DNA from: CAZYCC01 sp964645985
Lineage (GTDB): Bacteria; Bacillota; Clostridia; Oscillospirales; CAG-272
Direction of reading: 5' to 3'
NCBI GenBank assembly: GCA_964645985.1
Contig: CAZYCC010000046.1
Coordinates: 1-11,495, forward strand
Length of the DNA: 11,495 nucleotides
Numbering within the stretch: position 1 is the stretch's first letter; each line of letters starts with the position of its first letter. The notes beneath the pieces are model-generated. The model saw only the letters and a program-made list of their open reading frames with translations. It did no database searches and had not been told where the DNA came from. Shown here piece after piece: positions 5,998 through 11,495 of the stretch. A program made the position numbers and the translations under genes.

Positions 5998-6954
5998 ATG
6001 TCCCTCGATCAGAAGCTTTACGAGAGCGCGCTGCGCGAGCTATCCGAGCGGCGGCGCGCCGCCGAGGAGGAGGCGCGGGCGGCGGAGGAGGAGGCCTGCC
6101 GCGCTCACCCCGAGCTTGCCGCGCTCGATACGCAAATGCGCGCGACCGGGGACAAACTCGCCGCTCTCCTTCGCACAAAGGGCGATTTGCAGGAGCGCCT
6201 TTCTCAAATTCGGGAGGAGAACCTCGCCCTGCAAAGAACGCGCGCGCGCCTTTTGCGCGAGGCGGGCTACGAGCGCGACCCCGCGCAGCCGCGCTATACC
6301 TGCGCGCTCTGCCGCGATACCGGCTATATTTCGGACGAAAAAGCCGGGCGCGAGGTGATGTGCGACTGCCTCAAGCGGGAGATTTCCCGCGCGAGCGTGC
6401 GCGCCACCGGAATCGGCTCTCTCATCGAGCGCGAGACCTTCGACAATTTCCGCACCGATGTCTACCCCGACCGCGCGCGCGCGAGGCGCAACCTCGCCGT
6501 CTGCCGCGCCTTCGCCGCCGACCCGAGGGGCAACCTTCTCCTCGTGGGAGGAACGGGCCTAGGGAAGACCCACCTCTCCTCTGCTATCGCGGGGGTGGCG
6601 GCGGCCCTGCCGCGCTCTGTCATCTACGAAACGATGGGCGCGTTCCTCTCGCGCTTCGAGCGCGAGCGGTTCGGGCGCGGCGCGCCCGAGGGCGAGAGCG
6701 CGCTCGAGCGTTATACCGCCTGCGATCTGCTCATTCTCGACGACCTCGGCACCGAGATGGTCAACAGCTTCACCACATCGGTGCTGTACGAGGTTTTAAG
6801 CGAGCGCATCAACCGCGCTCTGCCTATGGTCATTTCAACGAACCTCTCCCCTGCGGGATTGCAAAGCGCCTACCCCGACAGCATTGTCAGCCGCCTGCTC
6901 GGCGAGTTCACCGTCCTGCAGCTCATCGGCGAGGATATGCGCGGCAAAAAATAA
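5998..6954 (+). CDS. dnaI: Replicative helicase loader, DnaI/DnaC-type AAA+ ATPase
   Basis: Loads the replicative helicase onto origin DNA with the DnaD-type initiator encoded just upstream. The 318 residues begin with a charged, probably coiled-coil helical region (1-95, runs of Ala, Glu and Arg), then a zinc-binding module with Cys102, Cys105, Cys122 and Cys124 in the CxxCxDTGY...CxC arrangement typical of clostridial loaders. The AAA+ domain has Walker A GGTGLGKTH (184-192), Walker B LLILDDLGTE (244-253), sensor-1 region VISTN (Asn282) and a likely arginine finger in SRLLGEF (Arg299). The start is ATG 5998; TTG 5992, two codons earlier, is in frame and possible. No Shine-Dalgarno sequence is visible; TCTCCCTTTTCTTTT (5979-5993) precedes the start. 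Similar proteins are often annotated simply as DnaC or ATP-binding protein. Confidence 0.92.
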   Translation: MSLDQKLYESALRELSERRRAAEEEARAAEEEACRAHPELAALDTQMRATGDKLAALLRTKGDLQERLSQIREENLALQRTRARLLREAGYERDPAQPRYTCALCRDTGYISDEKAGREVMCDCLKREISRASVRATGIGSLIERETFDNFRTDVYPDRARARRNLAVCRAFAADPRGNLLLVGGTGLGKTHLSSAIAGVAAALPRSVIYETMGAFLSRFERERFGRGAPEGESALERYTACDLLILDDLGTEMVNSFTTSVLYEVLSERINRALPMVISTNLSPAGLQSAYPDSIVSRLLGEFTVLQLIGEDMRGKK

Positions 6955-6969
6955 GCGCGCGCCGCGCCT

Positions 6970-7007
6970 CTCGCCCACGCTCTTGCGGCGGGGGGCGAGG
7001 CTCTTTT
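6970..7007 (+). terminator. Possible intrinsic terminator after dnaI
   Basis: CTCGCCC (6970-6976) pairs perfectly with GGGCGAG (6993-6999), loop of 16 bases, followed by a short T-rich tail GCTCTTTT (7000-7007). The large loop and short T-run make it a weak candidate; if real, the U32 gene would need another promoter, and none is evident. Confidence 0.35.
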
Positions 7008-7044
7008 CCCTCGCAGAAAGCGCGAGCTGCCCCTTATTTTCCCC

Positions 7045-7071
7045 GCTCACGCCGCTCACATCGCTCACGCG
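7045..7071. repeat. Three tandem 9-base units GCTCACNNN
   Basis: GCTCACGCC, GCTCACATC and GCTCACGCG follow one another without gap in the dnaI-U32 spacer. The same 9-base periodicity, with another sequence, returns at 9673-9815. Confidence 0.6.
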
Positions 7072-7103
7072 GTTTTTTCGCAAAAAGGGGACGTGCCCCG
7101 CAC

Positions 7104-7222
7104 GGTTCACCCCGCGTGATTTCCACTCCCGCCGCGCGCGGTTCGCCCCGCGCAGTCTTTCACCGTACCCGCGCGGCGCTATCTTCGCCCCGCGCGATTT
7201 CCCTTCCGCCGCGCCGCGCGGC
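7104..7222. repeat. Three degenerate 36-42-base tandem units before the U32 gene
   Basis: Units start at 7104, 7140 and 7182 with GGTTCACCCCGCG, GGTTCGCCCCGCG and TCTTCGCCCCGCG, and end in GC-rich stretches such as CCGCCGCGCGCGG. Units 1 and 3 also share a GATTTCC core. The frame is open through them, but the start of the U32 family lies after them, so they are probably non-coding. Confidence 0.6.
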
Positions 7223-7240
7223 ATTGTTTTTCTTTTTCTC
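7208..7240 (+). promoter_or_regulatory. GC hairpin and pyrimidine tract abutting the U32 start codon
   Basis: GCCGCG (7208-7213) pairs with CGCGGC (7217-7222). After ATTG, fourteen uninterrupted pyrimidines (7227-7240) run directly into GTG 7241. It has the shape of an intrinsic terminator or attenuator, yet its T-rich tail ends at the start codon; no Shine-Dalgarno sequence is present. Confidence 0.4.
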
Positions 7241-9112
7241 GTGGAACTGCTCTCGCCCTGCGGGGGATTTGACTCGCTTGCCGCCGCCATCGAGGCGGGG
7301 GCGGACGCCGTGTACTTCGGCGCGAGGATCGCCAACGCGCGCATGGGCGCGAAAAACTTCTCGCGCGAGGAGATTGCCCGCGCGGTCTCGATTTGCCACG
7401 GCGCCGGGGTGCGCTGCTACGTCACGCTCAACACGCTCCTGCCCGACCGAGACCTGCCGGGAGCGCTCTCGCTCGCCGAATTTCTCTATGAGGCGGGGGT
7501 CGACGCGCTAATTGTCGCCGACCTCGGCCTTGCCGCGCTCCTACGCCGATACCTGCCCGACCTCCCGCTCCACGCCTCGACCCAGATGACCGGGCACAGC
7601 GCCGGTGCCGCCGCGTTCTTTGCCGAGCGCGGTTTTTCGCGCATGGTCGCCGCGCGGGAGCTCCGTTGCGAGGACCTGCGCGCGCTCGCGGCGCGCTCGC
7701 CCATTGGCATTGAGTGCTTTGTCCACGGCGCGCTCTGCGTCAGCGCGTCCGGGCAGTGCCTGCTGTCCGCCGCGATGGGCGGGCGCTCGGGCAACCGCGG
7801 GGAGTGCGCGGGGCCCTGTCGCCTCCCTTATAACGGCAGCGCGAACTACCCGCTCTCCCTGAAAGACCTATGCCTTGCGGGGCATATGCGCGAGATCGCG
7901 CGCTCGGGCGTCGTCTCGCTCAAAATCGAGGGGCGCATGAAGCCACCCGCCTACGTTTCCGCCGTGACGCGCGTCTACCGCCGCCTTCTCGATGAGGATA
8001 GAGACGCCTCGCCCGAGGAAATCGCCGCGCTCTCGCGGGTGTTCTCGCGCGGCGGGTTCACCGACGGGTATTTCACCGGGAGGCTGGACCGATCTATGCT
8101 CGGCGTGCGCCGCGAGAGCGACAAGGCGGCGTCCGCGTTGGTAAAGCTACCGCGCGAGAGTTCGCCTGCGCGAAATCTGCCGCCGATTGTCCTCTCGCGG
8201 GAGCGGCCCGCGCCCATCCCTGCTCCGCCGCGGCAGGTCGGCGCGCCGCTTGGCGGCGAGCGCGTCTGCTACACCGCGCGCTTTTATAAACCCGAGACCA
8301 TCCCGCGCGGGGAGAGCGAGCGCGCGTTTTTTGAGGAAATTTACCTCCCACTCGACCGCTTCGACCCCGCGCGCGCGAGTGGCGTGCTCCTGCCGCCGAT
8401 TCTCTTTGACCGCGAGAGGGGCGCGGCGCGCGCGGCGCTCGCCCAAGCCCTCTCGGACGCGCGCGTGCGGCATATTCTCATCGCAAACGTGGGGCAGCTC
8501 TCGCTCGTGCGCGACGCCTGCCGCGACGCGGGGCGAACGCTCGCTCCATGGAGCAGCGGCGATATGCCCGAGGCGGGAAAAGAGCCTATGGCGGATGAGG
8601 TAACTCTGCACGGGGACTTTCGCCTCGGCTGCCAAAACGGCCCCGCCGCACGCGCGATGGGGGAGTTTTTCGCGAGCCTCATTCTCTCCCCGGAGCTGAC
8701 CCTCCCGCAAATCCGAGACATTCCCTCCGTCGCGCGGGGCGGCGCGCGCGGGAGCGGCTCGCCCTCTCCCGCCAAAGAGGACGCGCCCCCCTCCCCGGGC
8801 GGGGCGGCACCCGAGAAGGAGGTCATCGTCTACGGGCGGCTGCCGCTGATGGTGCTCGAGCGGCAGCCCGGCGAGGGATCCCTACGAGACCGGCGCGGCG
8901 CGGTCTTTCCGCTGCTACGCGAGGGCGGGCGAACGATTCTACTTAACTCCGTCCCGATCTATATGGCGGATAGGCGAGAGCTGCTTGATTCCGCCGGGGT
9001 GCGGCGGCGGCACTTTCTCTTCACCACCGAAGGGGAGCGGGAGGTGCAATATCTCATCTCCTGCTACCGCAAGGGTCTAGGGACAAAAAAAGAGGTGCGG
9101 CGCATTAAATAG
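7241..9112 (+). CDS. Peptidase U32 family protein (probable RNA-modification or collagenase-like type)
   Basis: U32 proteins are TIM-barrel-like Fe-S proteins; some (TrhP, RlhA) work in tRNA or rRNA hydroxylation, others were described as collagenases. From GTG 7241 the protein has 623 residues and begins MELLSPCGGFDSLAAAIEAGADAVYFG, matching the usual family start. The U32 signature E-x-F-x2-G-A-L-C-x4-SGQC is complete at 158-176, and NRGECAGPCR follows; Cys166, Cys173, Cys189 and Cys193 are the likely cluster ligands. LKIEGRMKPPAYV is also typical. The second half holds the clostridial-type continuation (HGDFRLGCQN, LSPELTLPQIRDI) and ends with YGRLPLM (531-537), LRDRRGAVFP and LNSVPIYMADR. 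Between YGRLPLM and DRRG, where relatives often have cysteines, there are none. An open frame extends upstream to 6884 through the repeats but lacks homology. The next gene follows after 37 bases. Confidence 0.92.
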   Translation: MELLSPCGGFDSLAAAIEAGADAVYFGARIANARMGAKNFSREEIARAVSICHGAGVRCYVTLNTLLPDRDLPGALSLAEFLYEAGVDALIVADLGLAALLRRYLPDLPLHASTQMTGHSAGAAAFFAERGFSRMVAARELRCEDLRALAARSPIGIECFVHGALCVSASGQCLLSAAMGGRSGNRGECAGPCRLPYNGSANYPLSLKDLCLAGHMREIARSGVVSLKIEGRMKPPAYVSAVTRVYRRLLDEDRDASPEEIAALSRVFSRGGFTDGYFTGRLDRSMLGVRRESDKAASALVKLPRESSPARNLPPIVLSRERPAPIPAPPRQVGAPLGGERVCYTARFYKPETIPRGESERAFFEEIYLPLDRFDPARASGVLLPPILFDRERGAARAALAQALSDARVRHILIANVGQLSLVRDACRDAGRTLAPWSSGDMPEAGKEPMADEVTLHGDFRLGCQNGPAARAMGEFFASLILSPELTLPQIRDIPSVARGGARGSGSPSPAKEDAPPSPGGAAPEKEVIVYGRLPLMVLERQPGEGSLRDRRGAVFPLLREGGRTILLNSVPIYMADRRELLDSAGVRRRHFLFTTEGEREVQYLISCYRKGLGTKKEVRRIK

Positions 9113-9149
9113 CGCCGCTCCCGCGCTTGCTCTTCTTGCGATTGTCTTT

Positions 9150-9650
9150 ATGATAGAGTCTATCTCCAACTTTTTTCTCCATACGGTCGGCAAAGAGCTT
9201 TGCGTCTTTCTCTGCTCGCTTTTGCCGATAATCGAGCTGCGCGGCGCGATTCCGCTCGGGGCGGGGTTCGCCCTGCCCGCCTGGGAGACCTTCCTTCTCG
9301 CGATTGCCGGGAACTTCCTCCCGGTGCCCTTCATTCTGCTCTTTATCCGGCGAATTTTGCGGTGGATGAAGGACTGCCGCGTGCGCTGGATTGCCCGCGC
9401 GGGGGGCTGGATCGAGGCGCGCGCCGAAAAGAACAAGGGGAAAATCGTGCGCTACGAGTATCTCGGGCTGCTGCTCTTCGTCGCGGTGCCGCTGCCGGGA
9501 ACCGGCGCGTGGACCGGCTCGCTCATCGCGGCGCTGCTCCACCTCGATTTCAAAAAATCGATGCTCTTCGTCCTGCTCGGCATCCTCGCGGCGGGCGTCG
9601 TGGTCAGCCTCGTCTCCTACGGCGTCCTCGCCGCCATTCACCTGTTCTGA
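9150..9650 (+). CDS. COG2426 / small multidrug export family membrane protein
   Basis: 166 residues, beginning MIESISNFFLHTVG. The family motifs ELRGAIPLG (about 29-37) and PLPGTGAWTG (about 113-122) are both present. Hydrophobic segments lie at about 15-38, 42-67, 103-130 and 135-163, with a basic, amphipathic stretch around 70-98. This matches the family named small multidrug export protein (Pfam Sm_multidrug_ex); the transport role is poorly established, and the two Gly/Pro motifs suggest re-entrant loops. It sits 37 bases after the U32 gene and is probably co-transcribed. The start is preceded by TCTTCTTGCGATTGTCTTT, again without a clear Shine-Dalgarno sequence. Confidence 0.9.
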   Translation: MIESISNFFLHTVGKELCVFLCSLLPIIELRGAIPLGAGFALPAWETFLLAIAGNFLPVPFILLFIRRILRWMKDCRVRWIARAGGWIEARAEKNKGKIVRYEYLGLLLFVAVPLPGTGAWTGSLIAALLHLDFKKSMLFVLLGILAAGVVVSLVSYGVLAAIHLF

Positions 9651-9677
9651 GGAAAACGCGCGCGCGCCGCGCGTTCC
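9651..9677 (+). terminator. GC-rich inverted repeat right after the export gene
   Basis: GGAA(AA)CGCGCG pairs with CGCGCGTTCC with a 2-base bulge and a 5-base loop. No T-run follows, so efficient intrinsic termination is doubtful; it is the only candidate stop signal for the long plus-strand series before the next promoter. Confidence 0.25.
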
Positions 9678-9815
9678 CACGCTTCCGCGTTACCCGCGAT
9701 TCGCGCTTTTCGCGCGTCTCCCCGTTTCACGAGCCCCTCGGGTTTTGCCCGTTTTTCGTGTTTCGGGCGTTTCACTGTTCCCGCGTTTCGCGCGTTTACC
9801 GCCCTTCGCGCGCCG
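9673..9815. repeat. Quasi-tandem array of 8-10-base units, consensus TTTCGCGCG
   Basis: About fifteen imperfect units follow one another, for example TTTTCGCGCG, TTTTGCCCG, TTTTTCGTG, TTTCGGGCG, TTTCACTG, TTCCCGCG, TTTCGCGCG. Each begins with two to five T and continues GC-rich. One inverted repeat (CGAGCCCCTCG, 9730-9740) interrupts it. The 391-base spacer 9651-10041 otherwise holds no gene; it contains this array, a promoter and a leader. Its role is unknown. Confidence 0.55.
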
Positions 9816-9890
9816 CGCGCCGCGCGGCGGATGATGATGGCGTTTCTTCCCAAATGGGGGGAGATTCCCCGGAGACCTTTTGCCGGCAAC

Positions 9891-9919
9891 TTGACAACCC
9901 CCGCCCCGCCCGGTATACT
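9891..9919 (+). promoter_or_regulatory. Near-consensus sigma-A promoter of the zinc-ribbon gene
   Basis: TTGACA (9891-9896), exactly 17 bases, then TATACT (9914-9919): identical hexamers and spacing to the promoter at 16-44. Expected transcription start near 9926, giving a leader of about 115 bases before ATG 10042. It makes the zinc-ribbon gene an independent transcription unit. Confidence 0.8.
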
Positions 9920-9925
9920 GAACAG

Positions 9926-10041
9926 GACCCGGCTCGCGCTGCGCGCGGGGAAGAACACCGCGCGCCGACGGCGCATACGGGTCACCGCACGAGGGGGTTC
10001 CGCCCCGAATTCTCATATCGCTCTCGCCGCGCGAGGTTTTT
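9926..10041 (+). promoter_or_regulatory. GC-rich 5' leader of the zinc-ribbon gene
   Basis: About 115 bases, much longer than the leader of the first gene. It contains several possible short stems, for instance GGGG / CCCC at 9993-9996 and 10003-10006, and a CACGAGGGGG stretch resembling the intergenic repeat core. GCGAGG (10031-10036), five bases before ATG, is a weak Shine-Dalgarno candidate. I recognise no riboswitch class. Confidence 0.3.
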
Positions 10042-10389
10042 ATGGCCGAGGATGTCACTCTTACCTGCCGGGACTGCGGGCGGCAGTTCGTCTTCTCCGC
10101 GCGCGAGAGCGAGTTTTTCGCGGCGGTGGGGCTCAAGAACCGCCCCGCGCGCTGCCGGGAGTGCCGCGCGGCGCGGCGCGCGGCGCGCGAGAGGGGGACG
10201 GAGCGGCGCGAGACGTTCCTTTCGACCTGCGCGCGCTGCGGCGGGGAGGCGCGCTTGCCCTTCCGCCCGACAAACGGCAAGCCGGTCTACTGCAGCGCCT
10301 GCTTTGCCGCTATCCGCGCCGAGGAGAGCGCGCAGGGCTCTCCGTCATCCGCCCCCGACCCCGCGCCGCCCGCGCCCACCGAGGAGTAG
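10042..10389 (+). CDS. Small double zinc-ribbon protein (zinc-ribbon plus CxxC-x17-CxxC domain)
   Basis: 115 residues. The first ribbon has Cys9, Cys12, Cys38 and Cys41 in a C-x2-C-GRQFVFSARESEFF...RC-x2-C arrangement, as in the family called probable zinc-ribbon domain (zf-trcl). The second has Cys63, Cys66, Cys84 and Cys87, with exactly 17 residues between the pairs (CARCGGEARLPF...GKPVYCSAC), matching the CxxC-x17-CxxC domain described in many environmental and clostridial bacteria. Between them lies an Arg/Ala-rich, strongly basic stretch (about 42-58) that could bind nucleic acid; the tail from 98 is Ser/Pro/Ala-rich. No signal peptide or membrane segment. The function of this family is not established; nucleic acid binding is an inference from ribbons and charge. 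It has its own promoter (9891-9919) and terminator (10426-10457). Confidence 0.88.
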   Translation: MAEDVTLTCRDCGRQFVFSARESEFFAAVGLKNRPARCRECRAARRAARERGTERRETFLSTCARCGGEARLPFRPTNGKPVYCSACFAAIRAEESAQGSPSSAPDPAPPAPTEE

Positions 10390-10425
10390 CGGCGGCGACG
10401 TATCGCAGTCGCGGCATATCGCATA

Positions 10426-10457
10426 GGAAAAAGGAACCCCGCGGGGTTCCTTTTTCC
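10426..10457. terminator. Perfect bidirectional intrinsic terminator
   Basis: GGAAAAAGGAACCCC, GC, GGGGTTCCTTTTTCC: a 32-base perfect palindrome with a GC-rich core and T5 on either strand. It lies 37 bases after the zinc-ribbon stop and 43 bases after the stop of the convergent minus-strand gene, so it can end both transcripts. Confidence 0.9.
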
Positions 10458-10469
10458 AAAAGGACGGTT

Positions 10470-10486
10470 CCGAGTGACAAACTCGG
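10470..10486. terminator. Second small hairpin between the convergent genes
   Basis: CCGAGT / ACTCGG with the 5-base loop GACAA. On the minus strand it lies 14 bases after the beta-helix stop codon and is followed by CCTTTTGG; it may assist the main terminator. Confidence 0.4.
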
Positions 10487-10499
10487 GGGGATGGTAATG

Positions 10500-11495
10500 T
10501 TAGGTGGTATAATCTACCCAATCGGGATTCGGCTCTCCCCCGTTAATCGTGAGATAGGTCTTATCCATTACGGGTATTCTCGGGCCCTCGCCGCCTATTG
10601 TTTTTCTGCCGCTCCCTTCGAAAAGATGGTATCTTCCCGTATAACCGGGGTCAATAAGTTTGCACCCGGTGAAATCGTCGCCCTCAGAGGCAATCGTCAA
10701 ATAATAATTGTAAATCAAGAAATTGGTACCCCCCGAGAAAGTGTTGTTGGACATCTTCATGTCTGTGTAAACTTCAAAGTTGGTGTCAACAACTTTGCAG
10801 TTTTCCATCGTGACGCCGCCGCCAACGATAAGATCTTCTGTCGGTATCAGTTTCCCTTCCGCGTCATAGTGGTAATCCCAAGGTCTTGTCGAGTCTTTTT
10901 CATAACCTTGCTCATTGCCAATGTGTATTGTGGCGCTATAGCCGATGAAATCGCAATTGCGCAAGGTCACATGGCCTTCGACGCTGCCGCCCGTTATGTT
11001 CACAGGGTATCCGTACTTATTGTCGAACGAGCACTTCTCAACGAGAAGCTCGCCGGTGATTCCTTCTCCCGTATTGTATATGCCGTTGACCGAGGAGAAT
11101 TTGCAGTCGCGAATCGTCGCGCTGCCGTCCACTTTCACTGCCTTCAGATTACTACTCGCACCTTCACGAATGTCCACAAACTCGCAGTGTTCAATCACCG
11201 CACCATCGGAGAGCTCGACAAGCGCCGCAGTGGGAAGTGTAACATCGACCGGAGGGATTTTCTCGAATTTGAAATCGGAAATGCTGCCGCCGGAAGATTT
11301 GACGCTTTTATCGGCAACATCCAATACCGAGGCGGGGTCGCCTTTTTCGTCAACCGAGCCTTGCACATGGACGTCGGGCTGCATATTTTCAAAGTCGTCG
11401 GCGCTGTAGGTTCCCGGCATCACGCTGACCGTATCGCCGGGCTTCGCCTCGGTGAGCGCGTCATGCAGCTCATCGTCGCTCGAGACAATTTTGAT
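10500..11495 (-). CDS. Right-handed parallel beta-helix (pectin-lyase-fold) protein, N-terminus outside the window
   Basis: The frame is open from the stop (minus-strand TAA, 10502-10500) to the window edge, giving at least 331 residues; a GTG at 11423 is internal, because the residues before it (SDDELHDALTEAKPGDTVSV) continue into VMPGTYS, the classic first coil of pectin-lyase-like proteins. Repeated coils follow with a C-x-F theme: IEHCEF, IRDCKF, VEKCSF, LRNCDF, MENCK, MSNNTF, each at a turn before small residues, suggesting a stacked Cys/Asn ladder. The C-terminal 60 residues are less regular and end in WVDYTT, without LPXTG or membrane anchor. No catalytic residues of a named lyase family can be recognised, so a structural or carbohydrate-binding role is as likely as an enzyme. 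GC content is clearly lower and codon use more balanced than in the rest of the window, which may indicate a different history. A signal peptide or other domains may lie beyond the edge. Confidence 0.82.
   Translation of the reverse strand: MKIVSSDDELHDALTEAKPGDTVSVMPGTYSADDFENMQPDVHVQGSVDEKGDPASVLDVADKSVKSSGGSISDFKFEKIPPVDVTLPTAALVELSDGAVIEHCEFVDIREGASSNLKAVKVDGSATIRDCKFSSVNGIYNTGEGITGELLVEKCSFDNKYGYPVNITGGSVEGHVTLRNCDFIGYSATIHIGNEQGYEKDSTRPWDYHYDAEGKLIPTEDLIVGGGVTMENCKVVDTNFEVYTDMKMSNNTFSGGTNFLIYNYYLTIASEGDDFTGCKLIDPGYTGRYHLFEGSGRKTIGGEGPRIPVMDKTYLTINGGEPNPDWVDYTT

Noticed and set aside
6884..7240. Upstream extension of the U32 frame (119 residues)
   Set aside because: It overlaps the end of dnaI, then passes through tandem repeats; family homology starts exactly at GTG 7241.
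5880..7511. 543-residue plus-strand open frame overlapping dnaI
   Set aside because: Arg/Pro-rich low-complexity translation in another frame of a well-supported gene; it also runs through the spacer repeats and into the U32 gene out of frame.
9673..9815. CRISPR-like array
   Set aside because: Units are 8-10 bases and degenerate, with no conserved repeat of 20-40 bases, no unique spacers of constant length and no cas gene.
10945..11409. 154-residue plus-strand open frame opposite the beta-helix gene
   Set aside because: The minus strand shows regular beta-helix coils; the plus frame has no motif and no initiation signals.

Overview
The window looks like a chromosomal segment of a high-GC member of the Clostridia (Bacillota). 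This rests on gene content: a DnaD-domain primosome protein next to a DnaI/DnaC-type helicase loader, a ThiI without rhodanese domain, a long clostridial-type U32 protein, and a small protein with a CxxC-x17-CxxC zinc ribbon. The genus cannot be named from the sequence. GC is very high from 1 to about 10400, so many long open frames on both strands are shadows; it is visibly lower in the last kilobase.

Layout. Bases 1-173 hold two diverging sigma-A-type promoters with the same extended -10 (TGCTATACT): one on the minus strand leaves the window to the left, the other drives a plus-strand series. That series is: an unrecognised two-TM membrane protein with an acidic Pro/Ala-rich tail (174-1091), thiI (1198-2574), tsaD (2920-3945), a DnaD-domain protein (4245-5792), the helicase loader (5998-6954), a U32 family protein (7241-9112) and a COG2426-type small membrane protein (9150-9650). 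A further promoter (9891-9919) drives a small double zinc-ribbon protein (10042-10389), closed by a perfect intrinsic terminator (10426-10457). A convergent minus-strand gene (10500 to beyond 11495) encodes a right-handed beta-helix protein whose N-terminus lies outside the window.

Functional themes. thiI (4-thiouridine at tRNA position 8), tsaD (t6A37 of tRNA) and perhaps the U32 protein (the family includes tRNA and rRNA hydroxylation factors) suggest RNA modification. The DnaD protein and the loader are partners in loading the replicative helicase. The membrane proteins and the zinc-ribbon protein have no established role here.

The most unusual part is what lies between the genes. Five spacers of about 200-390 bases separate co-directional genes and are filled with short GC-rich repeats and hairpins: a GCGAGGGAAACCC-type motif in both orientations, a duplicated block of about 60 bases, 9-base quasi-tandem arrays and 36-42-base degenerate repeats. 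At tsaD, dnaD, dnaI and the U32 gene the spacer ends in a pyrimidine-rich tract at or within a few bases of the start codon, with no Shine-Dalgarno sequence in the usual place, and often with a GC hairpin just before the tract. I see no CRISPR array, tRNA, rRNA, integrase, transposase or recognisable defence system.
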